Shown here piece after piece: positions 8,523 through 15,916 of a stretch of 49,295 nt of DNA. The DNA is from SAR202 cluster bacterium bin127 (GTDB taxonomy: Bacteria; Chloroflexota; Dehalococcoidia; Lucifugimonadales; Lucifugimonadaceae), in assembly GCA_002239045.1 (NCBI GenBank), contig MPNN01000015.1, forward strand, positions 1-49,295, given 5' to 3'. The notes beneath the pieces are model-generated. The model was not told the origin of the DNA. It ran no database searches and saw only the letters and a list, made by a program, of their open reading frames with translations. Position numbers and translations under genes: made by a program. Every line of letters begins with the position of its first letter. Position 1 is the stretch's first letter.

Positions 8523-8602
8523 TTAGTCGAGGGTGATGAAGTCGTTGACGTGGATGGCGTGGATGGCGGTTTTATGGCTTCTTTGGCGTATGGATTTACG
8601 GG
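8523..8602 (-). pseudogene. C-terminal remnant of a lost host gene
   Basis: In the minus-strand frame ending at TAA 8523-8525 the translation ends in SHKTAIHAIHVNDFITLD, which looks like a genuine protein terminus and has the G-rich (plus-strand) composition of the neighbouring host genes. The frame has no start of its own and is cut off where the lower-GC gene at 8596-10296 begins. I read it as the 3' stump of a gene displaced by the island. The family is not recognised. Confidence 0.35.
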
Positions 8603-10296
8603 GTAGGCTTGGTTACGAATGTGCCTCCGTTTTTGAGCGCGCGCAGAAACTGTAGTTCGTGAACGATTTTCAGTGGTTCGGGATGCGAATACATCCACAG
8701 TCGTGGTTCTCGCACGACGATGACTCCGTCAACGGACCACTTTTCATCTTGCGACAAGCATGACTCATGCTTCAATCCATTGATCCTATTGGCGAACCAC
8801 TCGGTTTGCTTAGTTAAGCCGACCTGAAATTTCACAAAGCGGTCGCGGTCTTCCTGCATTTTCTTGGGAACTGACCCTTCGTCAGCAACGTCTTTGACTT
8901 CAACCAAGACGAACCGTTTGTGATTGCGATCGACGACGAAAACATCAATGGGACCGAACCCTTCCCCTTGCGGTGTAGATTCGTTGCCAACCTGGCCTTT
9001 CTCCAATTGGACTTCGAAGTTGCTTTCTCGGCAAAGATTCGCAATGTAGTCTCTGAATTCGTTTCCTAAGGTTTGCTGTAGTCGACCTATTGCGGTGACT
9101 AGTGGGCCGCCTTCAGTGTTGCCGGGCAATAATTGTTGCCGACGGAAAATTGTGCGGAATACCATCTTTATTCCGATTGAGACAGTTTCCAAACCATATA
9201 AATAAAGCGTCCTGTTCCTGTGATCCAAACTGATAACGGGACGCCGCAAAAGTCTCGAATCGCGCCGAGCGTTCGCGACGGGTTCAAGGTCTTTAGCACT
9301 GAGATTGGCTACCGTTGCCCTTGACATCGCGTGATCGATCAAGATTCGCTGCAATCGGTCAGGGGGCAATTGCCATTTGCGCGACAGAAAATTACTGAGT
9401 TTTTTTGAACCGCATGTCTTGAAATATTGAGGGGCCTCAAATGAATCGATCAAACCATAGGCGAACCTCAACCAATCACTCAACTTGTATCCACGTTCAT
9501 GTTGTAACGGTTCTTCTAAGATCTGAAACTCCGGCAAGTTGATGACTTTTTCCATCGAGGATTCTGGGCTTGGTAGTCGCATTGAATTCGCGAGATGTTT
9601 GTCGGAACGTTGTATGTACTTTAAGCGCTCAGCATCGATTCGACGCCATGTTAGTCGTGTGTGATCAGTTGCGTAGAAAGTGATGGCGAACTTGGATGAG
9701 ACGTGAGTTTCGTAACTGAAAACATTGCGGGTAATGTTCTCCCACATCAAATCCCATTCGAAACAGACCCCCGCAACTGCAATGAGCCTTTCTATTTTTG
9801 ACCCTCCTATCTTTCTGCCAGTCGGGGAAGCTGTTTTGACGCAGTACTCGATCAACCAACGCAGCGTTTCAGTGTACGGAGCGACCCTAGACCAATGTTG
9901 TTCGGCCTCGATTGAAGGGCTCGTATCCCGCCCAGTCATTTGTTCAATGACTGATCCGTGCTTGAGACGGATCATATGTCCAGTGATTTCCTCGTGACGT
10001 CTATAAAGCGTTTCGCATAGGTCCAGGGCGTTCGCACCGACAATAATGGCGTCGATCTCACAAATTAGACCGTCGTATACCGCTTGGATCTGTTGAAACG
10101 GTGGGAGGTTGTTCGAGGAGTATGTGCCCGGTGAAAAACCGGCTAGTTTCGCTAGTGAACCTGCGAGGTCACGGGCTTCGGACATAAACCGTTTCTGCGG
10201 GAATTTCGGCGGCGGCAGTCGCGATAGGCTGCTTGGCACGCGTAGTAACGTTGGAACGAGTTGTTCAGATTCGAAAGGATGATCATCAAATGCCAT
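8596..10296 (-). CDS. Large protein with C-terminal PD-(D/E)XK nuclease-like domain
   Basis: The 566-residue reading starts at ATG 10296; a TTG 18 bases earlier is possible. Residues 1-400 are mostly helical and not recognised. From about 420 there is a restriction-endonuclease-like core: a helix with GNEFRDYIANL, then GPIDVFVV with D451, and LVEVKD with E466 and K468. This is the D-x14-ExK arrangement of PD-(D/E)XK enzymes. A further strand follows (VDGVIVV). Its place at the 3' end of a methyltransferase operon suggests a DNA-targeting effector. It is not coupled to the upstream gene: a 73-codon fragment lies between them. Lower GC and different codon use from the flanking housekeeping genes point to transfer. 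Confidence 0.6.
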   Translation of the reverse strand: MAFDDHPFESEQLVPTLLRVPSSLSRLPPPKFPQKRFMSEARDLAGSLAKLAGFSPGTYSSNNLPPFQQIQAVYDGLICEIDAIIVGANALDLCETLYRRHEEITGHMIRLKHGSVIEQMTGRDTSPSIEAEQHWSRVAPYTETLRWLIEYCVKTASPTGRKIGGSKIERLIAVAGVCFEWDLMWENITRNVFSYETHVSSKFAITFYATDHTRLTWRRIDAERLKYIQRSDKHLANSMRLPSPESSMEKVINLPEFQILEEPLQHERGYKLSDWLRFAYGLIDSFEAPQYFKTCGSKKLSNFLSRKWQLPPDRLQRILIDHAMSRATVANLSAKDLEPVANARRDSRLLRRPVISLDHRNRTLYLYGLETVSIGIKMVFRTIFRRQQLLPGNTEGGPLVTAIGRLQQTLGNEFRDYIANLCRESNFEVQLEKGQVGNESTPQGEGFGPIDVFVVDRNHKRFVLVEVKDVADEGSVPKKMQEDRDRFVKFQVGLTKQTEWFANRINGLKHESCLSQDEKWSVDGVIVVREPRLWMYSHPEPLKIVHELQFLRALKNGGTFVTKPTP

Positions 10297-10323
10297 GATT
10301 TTGCGTTGCAGCAATCCTAGACA

Positions 10324-10545
10324 CTATCGCACACTTTTCGGTGCGGTTGGTTTTCCGCCGTGGACGCTGGGTTCGGAGCACCATTTTAGGCGTAGTAGGT
10401 CTAGGGGTTCGAGGATGGATTCGGGGAGGTTTAGGAGGTCGATGAGGACGCGGCGGTCTAGTAGTTTGCGGGTGTCGATGATGTGGGCGGTTTGGATGGC
10501 GGTGGGGGTGATGCGCTTGATCGTGGGAACGAAATATGACAGCAT
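10324..10545 (-). CDS. 73-codon fragment with host-like composition, unknown
   Basis: The frame starts two bases after the stop codon of the cytosine methyltransferase gene and could be translated by re-initiation. It reads like the C-terminal part of a larger protein (RVLIDLLNLPESILEPLDLL, then KWCSEPSVHGGK) and not like a complete small domain. Its DNA is strongly G-rich on the plus strand, like the flanking host genes and unlike the island genes on both sides. I suspect the tail of a gene whose middle was replaced, possibly the methylase part of the gene at 12666-13790, but I do not recognise the sequence. Confidence 0.4.
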   Translation of the reverse strand: MLSYFVPTIKRITPTAIQTAHIIDTRKLLDRRVLIDLLNLPESILEPLDLLRLKWCSEPSVHGGKPTAPKSVR

Positions 10546-10547
10546 TG

Positions 10548-11714
10548 CTAACGTTTATGAGACAAGGCAACTGTCAATGGATTCAACACTTCATTGGCTA
10601 TCCATGAAATCACGGGGACGCATACGGCATCACCAAATGCGCTGAGCGATTGACGTTCGGAATTTGCGACAATTGGATACTCATCGGGCACGCCCTGTAA
10701 TCGTGCATATTCTCTCGTCGTCAACGTCCTCATGCGGGTCGAGCCTTGCCCAACCGAAACCATGAATTGTTTTCCACTTCCGCCGACCGCAGTTCTCAAG
10801 CACCCGGCAATATCATCTGACCGGACTTCGGCACGCTGGCCTACAACACGACGTCGACGGAAAAATGTTCTATGGCTGATTTCGTCACGATTTGTCAAGT
10901 AATTCACGAATTCCAAGTGCGCGGGTGACATCATTCGCAGATGTTTCTCGACTTTTTCCTGTGGCCACCATAGGCTGCTGTCGTCGGGAATCTCCTCAAC
11001 GATTTCGGATGAAAAACCTTCACTTCTGAAGGGAGGGGGTTCCGGAACATCTAGTTGCATCCAATCAATCGCCGAGTTCGCATCGACCAGTTTTTTCAGT
11101 TTCGCAGGCATGAGTCTCGTGCTACGTGGATTCGTGAAACCTGTGCTTGCGGTGGCACCCTTAACTCCCACCATGAAAACACGCGACCTGCTCTGGGGAA
11201 CGAATGATCTCGCGTTTACCACAAAGACATCACAAGCGTAGTCTAGGTCGTTCAAAGCCGTGGCTGTTGCGTAGAAATCATCTCCCCCGTTGGAGGACAG
11301 CCATCCAGGAACGTTTTCTAACAACACAATGGGCGGTGAGTTTGAACCTTGACACTTCAACAATTCGTGAAATCCCCAGAATGCTCCCGTATGCTGCCCA
11401 TGGATTCCTTGCCGTTTTCCAGCCAACGAAAGGTCGATGCATGGAAAAGAACAGGTGGCCAATGTCGCGTGAGGTATCTGTTCGTGCGACACGGAAAAAA
11501 TGTCCCGGATTTCGTATTTGTCCCCAAAAAAACCCTCGTAAATCTGCGCGCGTTCACCATCCCAGTCGTTCGCGAATTCAACGCTCCAGCCGGCGCGTTC
11601 CAGTCCCATTCGGAACAATCCCACGCCCGCAAAGTACTCGATGGCCGTCAGAGGTATCTCAGAGGTATCGGTAGTTGACGTCGCGAACGGCACCTCTCGT
11701 GAAGCGATCACCAT
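10548..11714 (-). CDS. DNA (cytosine-5-)-methyltransferase
   Basis: This 388-residue enzyme has the ordered motifs of C5-cytosine methyltransferases: motif I YFAGVGLFRMGL (SAM binding, about 27-38), motif IV SFPCIDLS with catalytic C92, motif VI ENVPG with E133, motif VIII QSRSRVFMVG, and motif IX/X near the end (RLQGVPDEYP, then FGDAVCVPV). The target-recognition segment lies between about 190 and 310. It should methylate a specific short DNA site, as the protective half of a restriction system. A GGAG site sits eight bases before the ATG, which itself lies one base after the stop of the DUF4928-like gene, so the two are made together. The operon context favours a restriction-modification role over epigenetic regulation. 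Confidence 0.9.
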   Translation of the reverse strand: MVIASREVPFATSTTDTSEIPLTAIEYFAGVGLFRMGLERAGWSVEFANDWDGERAQIYEGFFGDKYEIRDIFSVSHEQIPHATLATCSFPCIDLSLAGKRQGIHGQHTGAFWGFHELLKCQGSNSPPIVLLENVPGWLSSNGGDDFYATATALNDLDYACDVFVVNARSFVPQSRSRVFMVGVKGATASTGFTNPRSTRLMPAKLKKLVDANSAIDWMQLDVPEPPPFRSEGFSSEIVEEIPDDSSLWWPQEKVEKHLRMMSPAHLEFVNYLTNRDEISHRTFFRRRRVVGQRAEVRSDDIAGCLRTAVGGSGKQFMVSVGQGSTRMRTLTTREYARLQGVPDEYPIVANSERQSLSAFGDAVCVPVISWIANEVLNPLTVALSHKR

Positions 11715-11715
11715 T

Positions 11716-12669
11716 TTAGGACTCCAGGCCCGCCGGAATGTTGATCTGCAAGGACAAATCCGTATCTACCGCGGCGACCCTCTCGTTGTATTTTTCGATC
11801 AGGGCCTTTAGGTTTTGGGGGATCCGCATTCCGGCGAAGTGCGCTAATTCTTCGATATTCTGCGAAACGAATGACTCGATCGATTCCACGGATGCTTGGG
11901 CGTCGGTCAACTGGCGAATAATTCGGCGCGTGCTTTCCAACATGTCATCTCGCACCAGAAGGAATACTCGGAAACCGTCGGAGATGTTACGTAGACATTT
12001 GTCGTAATGTCCATTGTTTGGGGACACTGTCACATGGATCACGCAATCATTTACTTGAAAGTCGCCTTGGTTCGCTCCTTGGTCGTCTGCTGCGCTGACA
12101 GCAGAATTTCTAATGTCGTACTCGGGAAAGCGCAACGCGAGCTTTGCCCCGACCAAATACTCGGCGACATCGCCAGCCTTTCCTCGTTCATGGGCAGCAT
12201 CCAAAATGACTCGGATAACTTCACGCGAAGCGGTACGATGTCGGAATTCGAACGAGAGTCTCTCCCCGTCGAACACTTTCCTCGCCTTACCAACGAGGAT
12301 GGTTTGCATTCTATCGAACTCTGCTTCTCGCTCATCTGCGGTCAGGAGTTCCAAGCCAGCGCCTGATAAATCTCTTAGAAATGGCGTCAGACTACGCACC
12401 AGTCCACGGCTGGTACGCCCGCCTTCTTTCAGCAATACTCGTTCCTCTCCGAAACGAGCCAAGATACTTTGCACTTTCGCGCGGGTTGCATTTCTGAGCT
12501 GGTCGCTACGACCAGCCTTATGGGCATCGAGATCAAAATCAAGTTCGTCGCCCATGTCTCGCAGGTTCTCCACAAGAACTAATCCACCCGCTATGTGACC
12601 TCGCGTTTGGGTTCCGAGGGCTCGCCACCAACGCTCAATGATTGATTCGCACGGAGTTCTGTTCGTCAC
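11716..12669 (-). CDS. DUF4928-like protein, probable restriction endonuclease partner
   Basis: The 317-residue protein resembles the DUF4928 family, which I know as a companion of C5-cytosine methyltransferases. It starts at GTG 12669 inside the stop of the upstream gene (GTGA overlap), so translation is coupled. The C-terminal half has the order expected of a degenerate PD-(D/E)XK fold: helix AGDVAEYLVGAKLALRFP with E170, then DDQGANQGDF with D203, and the strand VIHVTVSP where an ExK-like pair would normally sit. The N-terminal half is helical (about 1-160). Cleavage activity is inferred from context and fold order; the missing Lys means that it could also act only as a specificity or regulatory subunit. 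Confidence 0.55.
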   Translation of the reverse strand: MTNRTPCESIIERWWRALGTQTRGHIAGGLVLVENLRDMGDELDFDLDAHKAGRSDQLRNATRAKVQSILARFGEERVLLKEGGRTSRGLVRSLTPFLRDLSGAGLELLTADEREAEFDRMQTILVGKARKVFDGERLSFEFRHRTASREVIRVILDAAHERGKAGDVAEYLVGAKLALRFPEYDIRNSAVSAADDQGANQGDFQVNDCVIHVTVSPNNGHYDKCLRNISDGFRVFLLVRDDMLESTRRIIRQLTDAQASVESIESFVSQNIEELAHFAGMRIPQNLKALIEKYNERVAAVDTDLSLQINIPAGLES

Positions 12670-13790
12670 CCCGACTCCCCTGTTTGACTATCGATGGCTA
12701 TGTTCGTTCGGTATTTTGAAGGGCGTTTCCAGCATCTTAATGCTTGACCGTGCAGGGCGTCAACACAATCACTTTCCGGGACCAGTTTGAGGTTTTCGTG
12801 GTGATCAGAGTGATATTCGGACAGGCAGATCTGAAACACTCTGTGGATGTTCGATTCGTTGTCCGCGCCGCCGAACTCGAAGAGTTCTTGGTATTCTGCG
12901 ACGCCTATGCTATGAACTCTTCCTGCAGTTCCCACCATGACGTCCAAAACACGATCTGCATGCTCGATTGAGGCAATGCCTTGAAGCAATTTGACAGCGA
13001 TTTTGAACCTCGAACTGCATTTGACGTCCAAAATCTGGTTCCACTGTTCTTGCATCAGACCAGAAACGGGTATGCCTTTACGACAAGTGTCATTGAAGTT
13101 AGGCATCCCATGCCTGCCAGACAGGCTCAAGTGAAAGACCAAGGCGTTGATCATGATCGTTGCGGCCGTGCGCAAGGTTTGATCGCTATAGTCCTGTTTG
13201 AGGATGTCGGTGATGGCTTCTTTGGTGCTTTCGCTCACCTCGCACGCTTCGCGGAGGATGGTTGCGGATGCGCCGATGCCTCTGATGAGGGTGTCGATGG
13301 CGGTTTGGATGGCGTCTTCGGGGACGGCTGCGTAGCTGATGAATGCGGCGAGGTCTTTCAGGTTGCCGGGGATGAATCCTTGTTGGGGGAATCGGTTGAA
13401 ATCTTCGTTGGTCTTGCCGGTGTAGAGGGCGTATTCGAGTTGGATGCCGCCGCGCAGAAGGTTGTCAACTTGGTCGTGGCTGCGGCAGTCGTGGAGGTCG
13501 CGCGGCGAGCGAAGTGCGACGACAGCGTTGATGTTGCCAGATGTTCCGACGATGTTGGTGTCTAGATTCTCGCCGAGCCTTGAAGTCGCTACTGGTTCAA
13601 CGGTGTTTGCGGGAAGGTATTCGTTTTCGATGACGACGGGGCGAAGGCCTTGCTGGTGGACGAGGATGTCGGGTTGTCGCTGGTTGCCTCCGAAGGCACC
13701 ATGGGCTTCTCCGTATGCGCTCCAACGCGCATTCATGCGGTCCAACAGAGTCGCGATGCGTCCGTTGAGTTGGGTTTCGTTGATGGGCAT
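12666..13790 (-). CDS. N-terminal nuclease region of a class I DNA methylase/nuclease, truncated
   Basis: The 374-residue product matches, in my reading, the N-terminal region of long (over 1000-residue) nuclease-N6-adenine methyltransferase fusions: INETQLNGRIATLLDRM opening, a nuclease motif RQPDILV (P40-D41) followed by VVIENEY (E55, E57), ALRSP, and RFPQQGFIPGNLKDLAAFI. In the long forms the next segment leads into the methylase domain. Here similarity fades after about residue 300, and the gene ends in an unrelated His/Cys-containing tail with no SAM-binding motif. The 5' half has host-like G-rich composition; the 3' half looks like the rest of the island. The gene may be a stump, or a nuclease reused as the first gene of the restriction operon. 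Its stop overlaps the next start by four bases. Confidence 0.55.
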   Translation of the reverse strand: MPINETQLNGRIATLLDRMNARWSAYGEAHGAFGGNQRQPDILVHQQGLRPVVIENEYLPANTVEPVATSRLGENLDTNIVGTSGNINAVVALRSPRDLHDCRSHDQVDNLLRGGIQLEYALYTGKTNEDFNRFPQQGFIPGNLKDLAAFISYAAVPEDAIQTAIDTLIRGIGASATILREACEVSESTKEAITDILKQDYSDQTLRTAATIMINALVFHLSLSGRHGMPNFNDTCRKGIPVSGLMQEQWNQILDVKCSSRFKIAVKLLQGIASIEHADRVLDVMVGTAGRVHSIGVAEYQELFEFGGADNESNIHRVFQICLSEYHSDHHENLKLVPESDCVDALHGQALRCWKRPSKYRTNIAIDSQTGESG

Positions 13791-13807
13791 TGATTGGGGT
13801 TTTAATC

Positions 13808-13855
13808 GGTGGTGTTTAAGCGCATTTCGGTCAGAATAGCAGAGGTGGTGCTTAA
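13808..13855 (-). promoter_or_regulatory. Promoter region of the island with a 12-bp direct repeat
   Basis: GGTGGTGTTTAA at 13808-13819 and GGTGGTGCTTAA at 13844-13855 match in 11 of 12 positions and lie 36 bp apart. On the minus strand they flank a TATTCT -10-like box just upstream of the first island gene (ATG 13790). This layout suits an operator for an autoregulator, though no small regulator gene is visible nearby. Confidence 0.35.
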
Positions 13856-13957
13856 CCTCATTGTTGCATGGCGAAAGGGCAAGAGGCTTTAGGCTCGACG
13901 CGACGAATTGCGGTCGCGGATGAGCGATTTCGCGAATTCGTTGCCGCGCACTGAAAA

Positions 13958-14335
13958 TCAGTCAATGGTTTGGTGGAAGTAGTAGCAGAGACCGTCGGGA
14001 GCGACTACGAAGAAGACTTGGAGTTTCTGGCCGTCGCGTTCGTCGACTCGCCAGTTGCCGGTTTCTACGCCGTTGGCTTCGAATTCGTCTTTGGCACGTT
14101 GGGCATCGGTAACTCGGATCGCGGCACCGTCTTGGGTTGGGTCACCGCCGTTGACGGCGAAGCCGATCCGCGTACCGTCTCGCTCCATGATGACGGTTGG
14201 GACGGGGTTTTCGTGTCGTTCGATTTCGGTGAGGCCGAAGGCTTTGGCGTAGTATTCGGCGGCATTGTCGATGTCTGCGACAGGCAACGCGAGCACGTCA
14301 TCGGCGAATGGGAATGCTGCTTCGAATAGTTTCAT
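13958..14335 (-). CDS. VOC (glyoxalase/bleomycin-resistance/dioxygenase) superfamily protein
   Basis: A single 125-residue VOC module. It has the two beta-alpha-beta-beta-beta halves: LALPVADIDNAAEYYAKAFGL opens the first and AIRVTDAQRAKDEFEANGV opens the second, which closes with APDGLCYYF. Such proteins bind a divalent metal or a small hydrophobic ligand, and functions range from isomerase and dioxygenase to resistance by binding. The substrate cannot be told. The gene stands alone between the island promoter region and tRNA-Asp. The start ATG 14335 directly precedes the expected first strand. Confidence 0.75.
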   Translation of the reverse strand: MKLFEAAFPFADDVLALPVADIDNAAEYYAKAFGLTEIERHENPVPTVIMERDGTRIGFAVNGGDPTQDGAAIRVTDAQRAKDEFEANGVETGNWRVDERDGQKLQVFFVVAPDGLCYYFHQTID

Positions 14336-14411
14336 GAGATGAGGTCCGAGGCGGAGTGGAATCAGTCGCGACGCTACGAATTGTAGCTTTGGTGGCGAAT
14401 GCAGGGAAGAG

Positions 14412-14488
14412 TGGCGACCCCGAGCAGATTTGAACTGCCGATCTCCTCCTTGACAGGGAGGCGTGTTAGACCACTACACCACGGGGCC
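14412..14488 (-). tRNA. tRNA-Asp (GTC), CCA encoded
   Basis: The minus strand folds into a standard cloverleaf. The acceptor stem GGCCCCG pairs with CGGGGTC (one G-U pair), the D arm contains GTGGTCTAA, the anticodon stem CCTCC/GGAGG encloses loop CTGTCAA with anticodon GTC, and the T arm has the GTTCAAATC loop. The discriminator is G and the terminal CCA is encoded at 14412-14414. Confidence 0.95.
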
Positions 14489-14595
14489 ACTTAATCGGAT
14501 GGCGATAAAGCCGAAAATGCTTGAGCGCCAGTCCTTTTAGATTAACTCATATGCGTTTTAGCGTCAATCGAGTCGGTAGCCGCGAATCGAGAGGT

Positions 14596-15744
14596 TCAAT
14601 ACCGCTTGAACAACTCCCCCCAAGGCGTCTTCAGTGCGTCTGAAACGCGTTTTCGCCCGATGAAGCGGAGCCAGAATTCGTTGTGGTAGAGGTTGGAGGC
14701 GACAAAGGCCCAGGGGGTGATGGGTGAGCGTAGGAGCATGCCTTCCAATGGTTTTAGCGGGCCCCAGTAGATGAGTTTCTGGCCGCGGGAGGCGAAGGTG
14801 TTTTCGTTTGGGGAGAAGTCCCATTTGACGTTGGCGATGTCGTCGCCTTTGAGGTCGATTTGGGTTGGGTTGCCGATGCCTAGACCCATTTCGTGGGCGA
14901 TGCGGATTTTGGGTATGGACATGGGGTCGAAGCCCATGAGTTTTGCGGCGACGGCGTCGATGGCCACTTGGTCGGCGGAGGCGAGGATGATGTTTTTGTT
15001 GTGGATGCGCATGGCGCGGGGGCCGGGGCCATCGCCGGCAAAGGTGCCGTCCATGACGGCGAAGAGGCCGCTGTGGATTTCGCGTTGGATTTGGAGGAGG
15101 TCGACGAGGGTTTCGTGGATCTGGGCGTGCGTCCAATGGCGGTAGCGATGCAGGAGGCCGCCAAAGGCGTTCTTCATCGCGCCCGTCATCTGGGTAAAGA
15201 CGTGGGTTTTGACGGTTGGGAGTTGGATGATGTTGGTGCCGAGGAGCATCTCGGGGATGTAGATGCCGTCTTTGTAGATGTCGTTGAGGACGAGCATCTC
15301 AGCTTGGGGTCGGTAGCGCACCCATTGCATTTCGGGCGTGTCGAGGATGACGTGGGGAATGTCTAGTCGGTCTTCAACCGCGGCGTGTTTGTTCTTGATG
15401 CGGCCTTCGATCGGATCGACAACGACGGTGCCGTTGTGTGCGGCGGTTAAATCGTCGAACCCGTCGGCGCGGAGTTTGTTGGCGACACCTTCGATCTGCC
15501 AAGGGGCCGTCGAGCATGCCGGATAGTAGTGCTGCCAGGAGATGTTGACCTTGAGCAGTGTCTCGATGTCCGGCGTCAGGGCGTCTTGGTACCCGGCCAA
15601 ATCCATGAGGTCGGCATAGTCGGAGAGCACAGTTTCCGGTTTGGTGTATAGTACTGCGACGGTTCCGAGTTGCGGCTCGACGTGCGGGATGTCTGGTGCG
15701 GTAACCAGACGTTCCTCGGATGTGGTGCTGATTGGGGCTCTCAT
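14596..15744 (-). CDS. DUF362 family protein
   Basis: The 382-residue protein contains the DUF362 hallmarks: LPTVKTHVFTQMTGAMKN (about 185-202), MDGTFAGDGPGPR (about 245-257), and SADQVAIDAVAAKLMGFDP. These line a putative metal or Fe-S-associated site in the family. No Cys-rich ferredoxin segment is attached, so this is the short form. The biochemical role of DUF362 is not settled. The start ATG 15744 gives a hydrophilic N-terminus with no signal peptide. A dispersed repeat pair separates it from the thioredoxin-reductase-like gene upstream on the same strand. Confidence 0.75.
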   Translation of the reverse strand: MRAPISTTSEERLVTAPDIPHVEPQLGTVAVLYTKPETVLSDYADLMDLAGYQDALTPDIETLLKVNISWQHYYPACSTAPWQIEGVANKLRADGFDDLTAAHNGTVVVDPIEGRIKNKHAAVEDRLDIPHVILDTPEMQWVRYRPQAEMLVLNDIYKDGIYIPEMLLGTNIIQLPTVKTHVFTQMTGAMKNAFGGLLHRYRHWTHAQIHETLVDLLQIQREIHSGLFAVMDGTFAGDGPGPRAMRIHNKNIILASADQVAIDAVAAKLMGFDPMSIPKIRIAHEMGLGIGNPTQIDLKGDDIANVKWDFSPNENTFASRGQKLIYWGPLKPLEGMLLRSPITPWAFVASNLYHNEFWLRFIGRKRVSDALKTPWGELFKRY

Positions 15745-15847
15745 GGGTTTTGTTTGCCCTTAGTCGTGGCGGGCAAGGTGGTTGCGTAACCTCGTTTGTA
15801 ATGAATTCTGGGCCAGTTCGCTGGCGCGTCCCCGCTGCCCTTCCCCT

Positions 15848-15875
15848 CTGGATTCCGGCTTTCGCCGGAATGACG
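15848..15875. repeat. Single copy of the CCGGCTTTCGCCGG palindromic repeat
   Basis: This is the solitary form of the element amplified at 467-671: CTGGATTCCGGC, a TTTC loop region, then GCCGGAATGACG. It lies in the 168-bp gap between two minus-strand genes. Confidence 0.7.
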
Positions 15876-15888
15876 GCGGTTACGGACA

Positions 15889-15916
15889 GTAGGGGCAGTT
15901 CGCGAACTGCCCCTAC
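15889..15916. repeat. 28-bp perfect palindrome, REP-like, at a gene 3' end
   Basis: Arms GTAGGGGCAGTTCG and CGAACTGCCCCTAC form a perfect inverted repeat. The last bases overlap the TAG stop of the thioredoxin-reductase-like gene. A second copy at 47819-47846, just past the capsid gene stop, differs by one base in each arm with pairing kept. There is no following T run, so it is more likely an mRNA-end-stabilising or mobile palindrome than a plain terminator. Confidence 0.7.

Noticed and set aside
12981..13565. 194-codon plus-strand frame opposite the truncated nuclease gene
   Set aside because: The minus-strand frame has recognisable family motifs and coupling to the next gene; the plus frame has low-complexity Val/Gly/Asp runs.
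13868..13954. 28-codon plus-strand frame between the island and the VOC gene
   Set aside because: No ribosome site, no recognisable features and a length expected by chance in GC-rich DNA.
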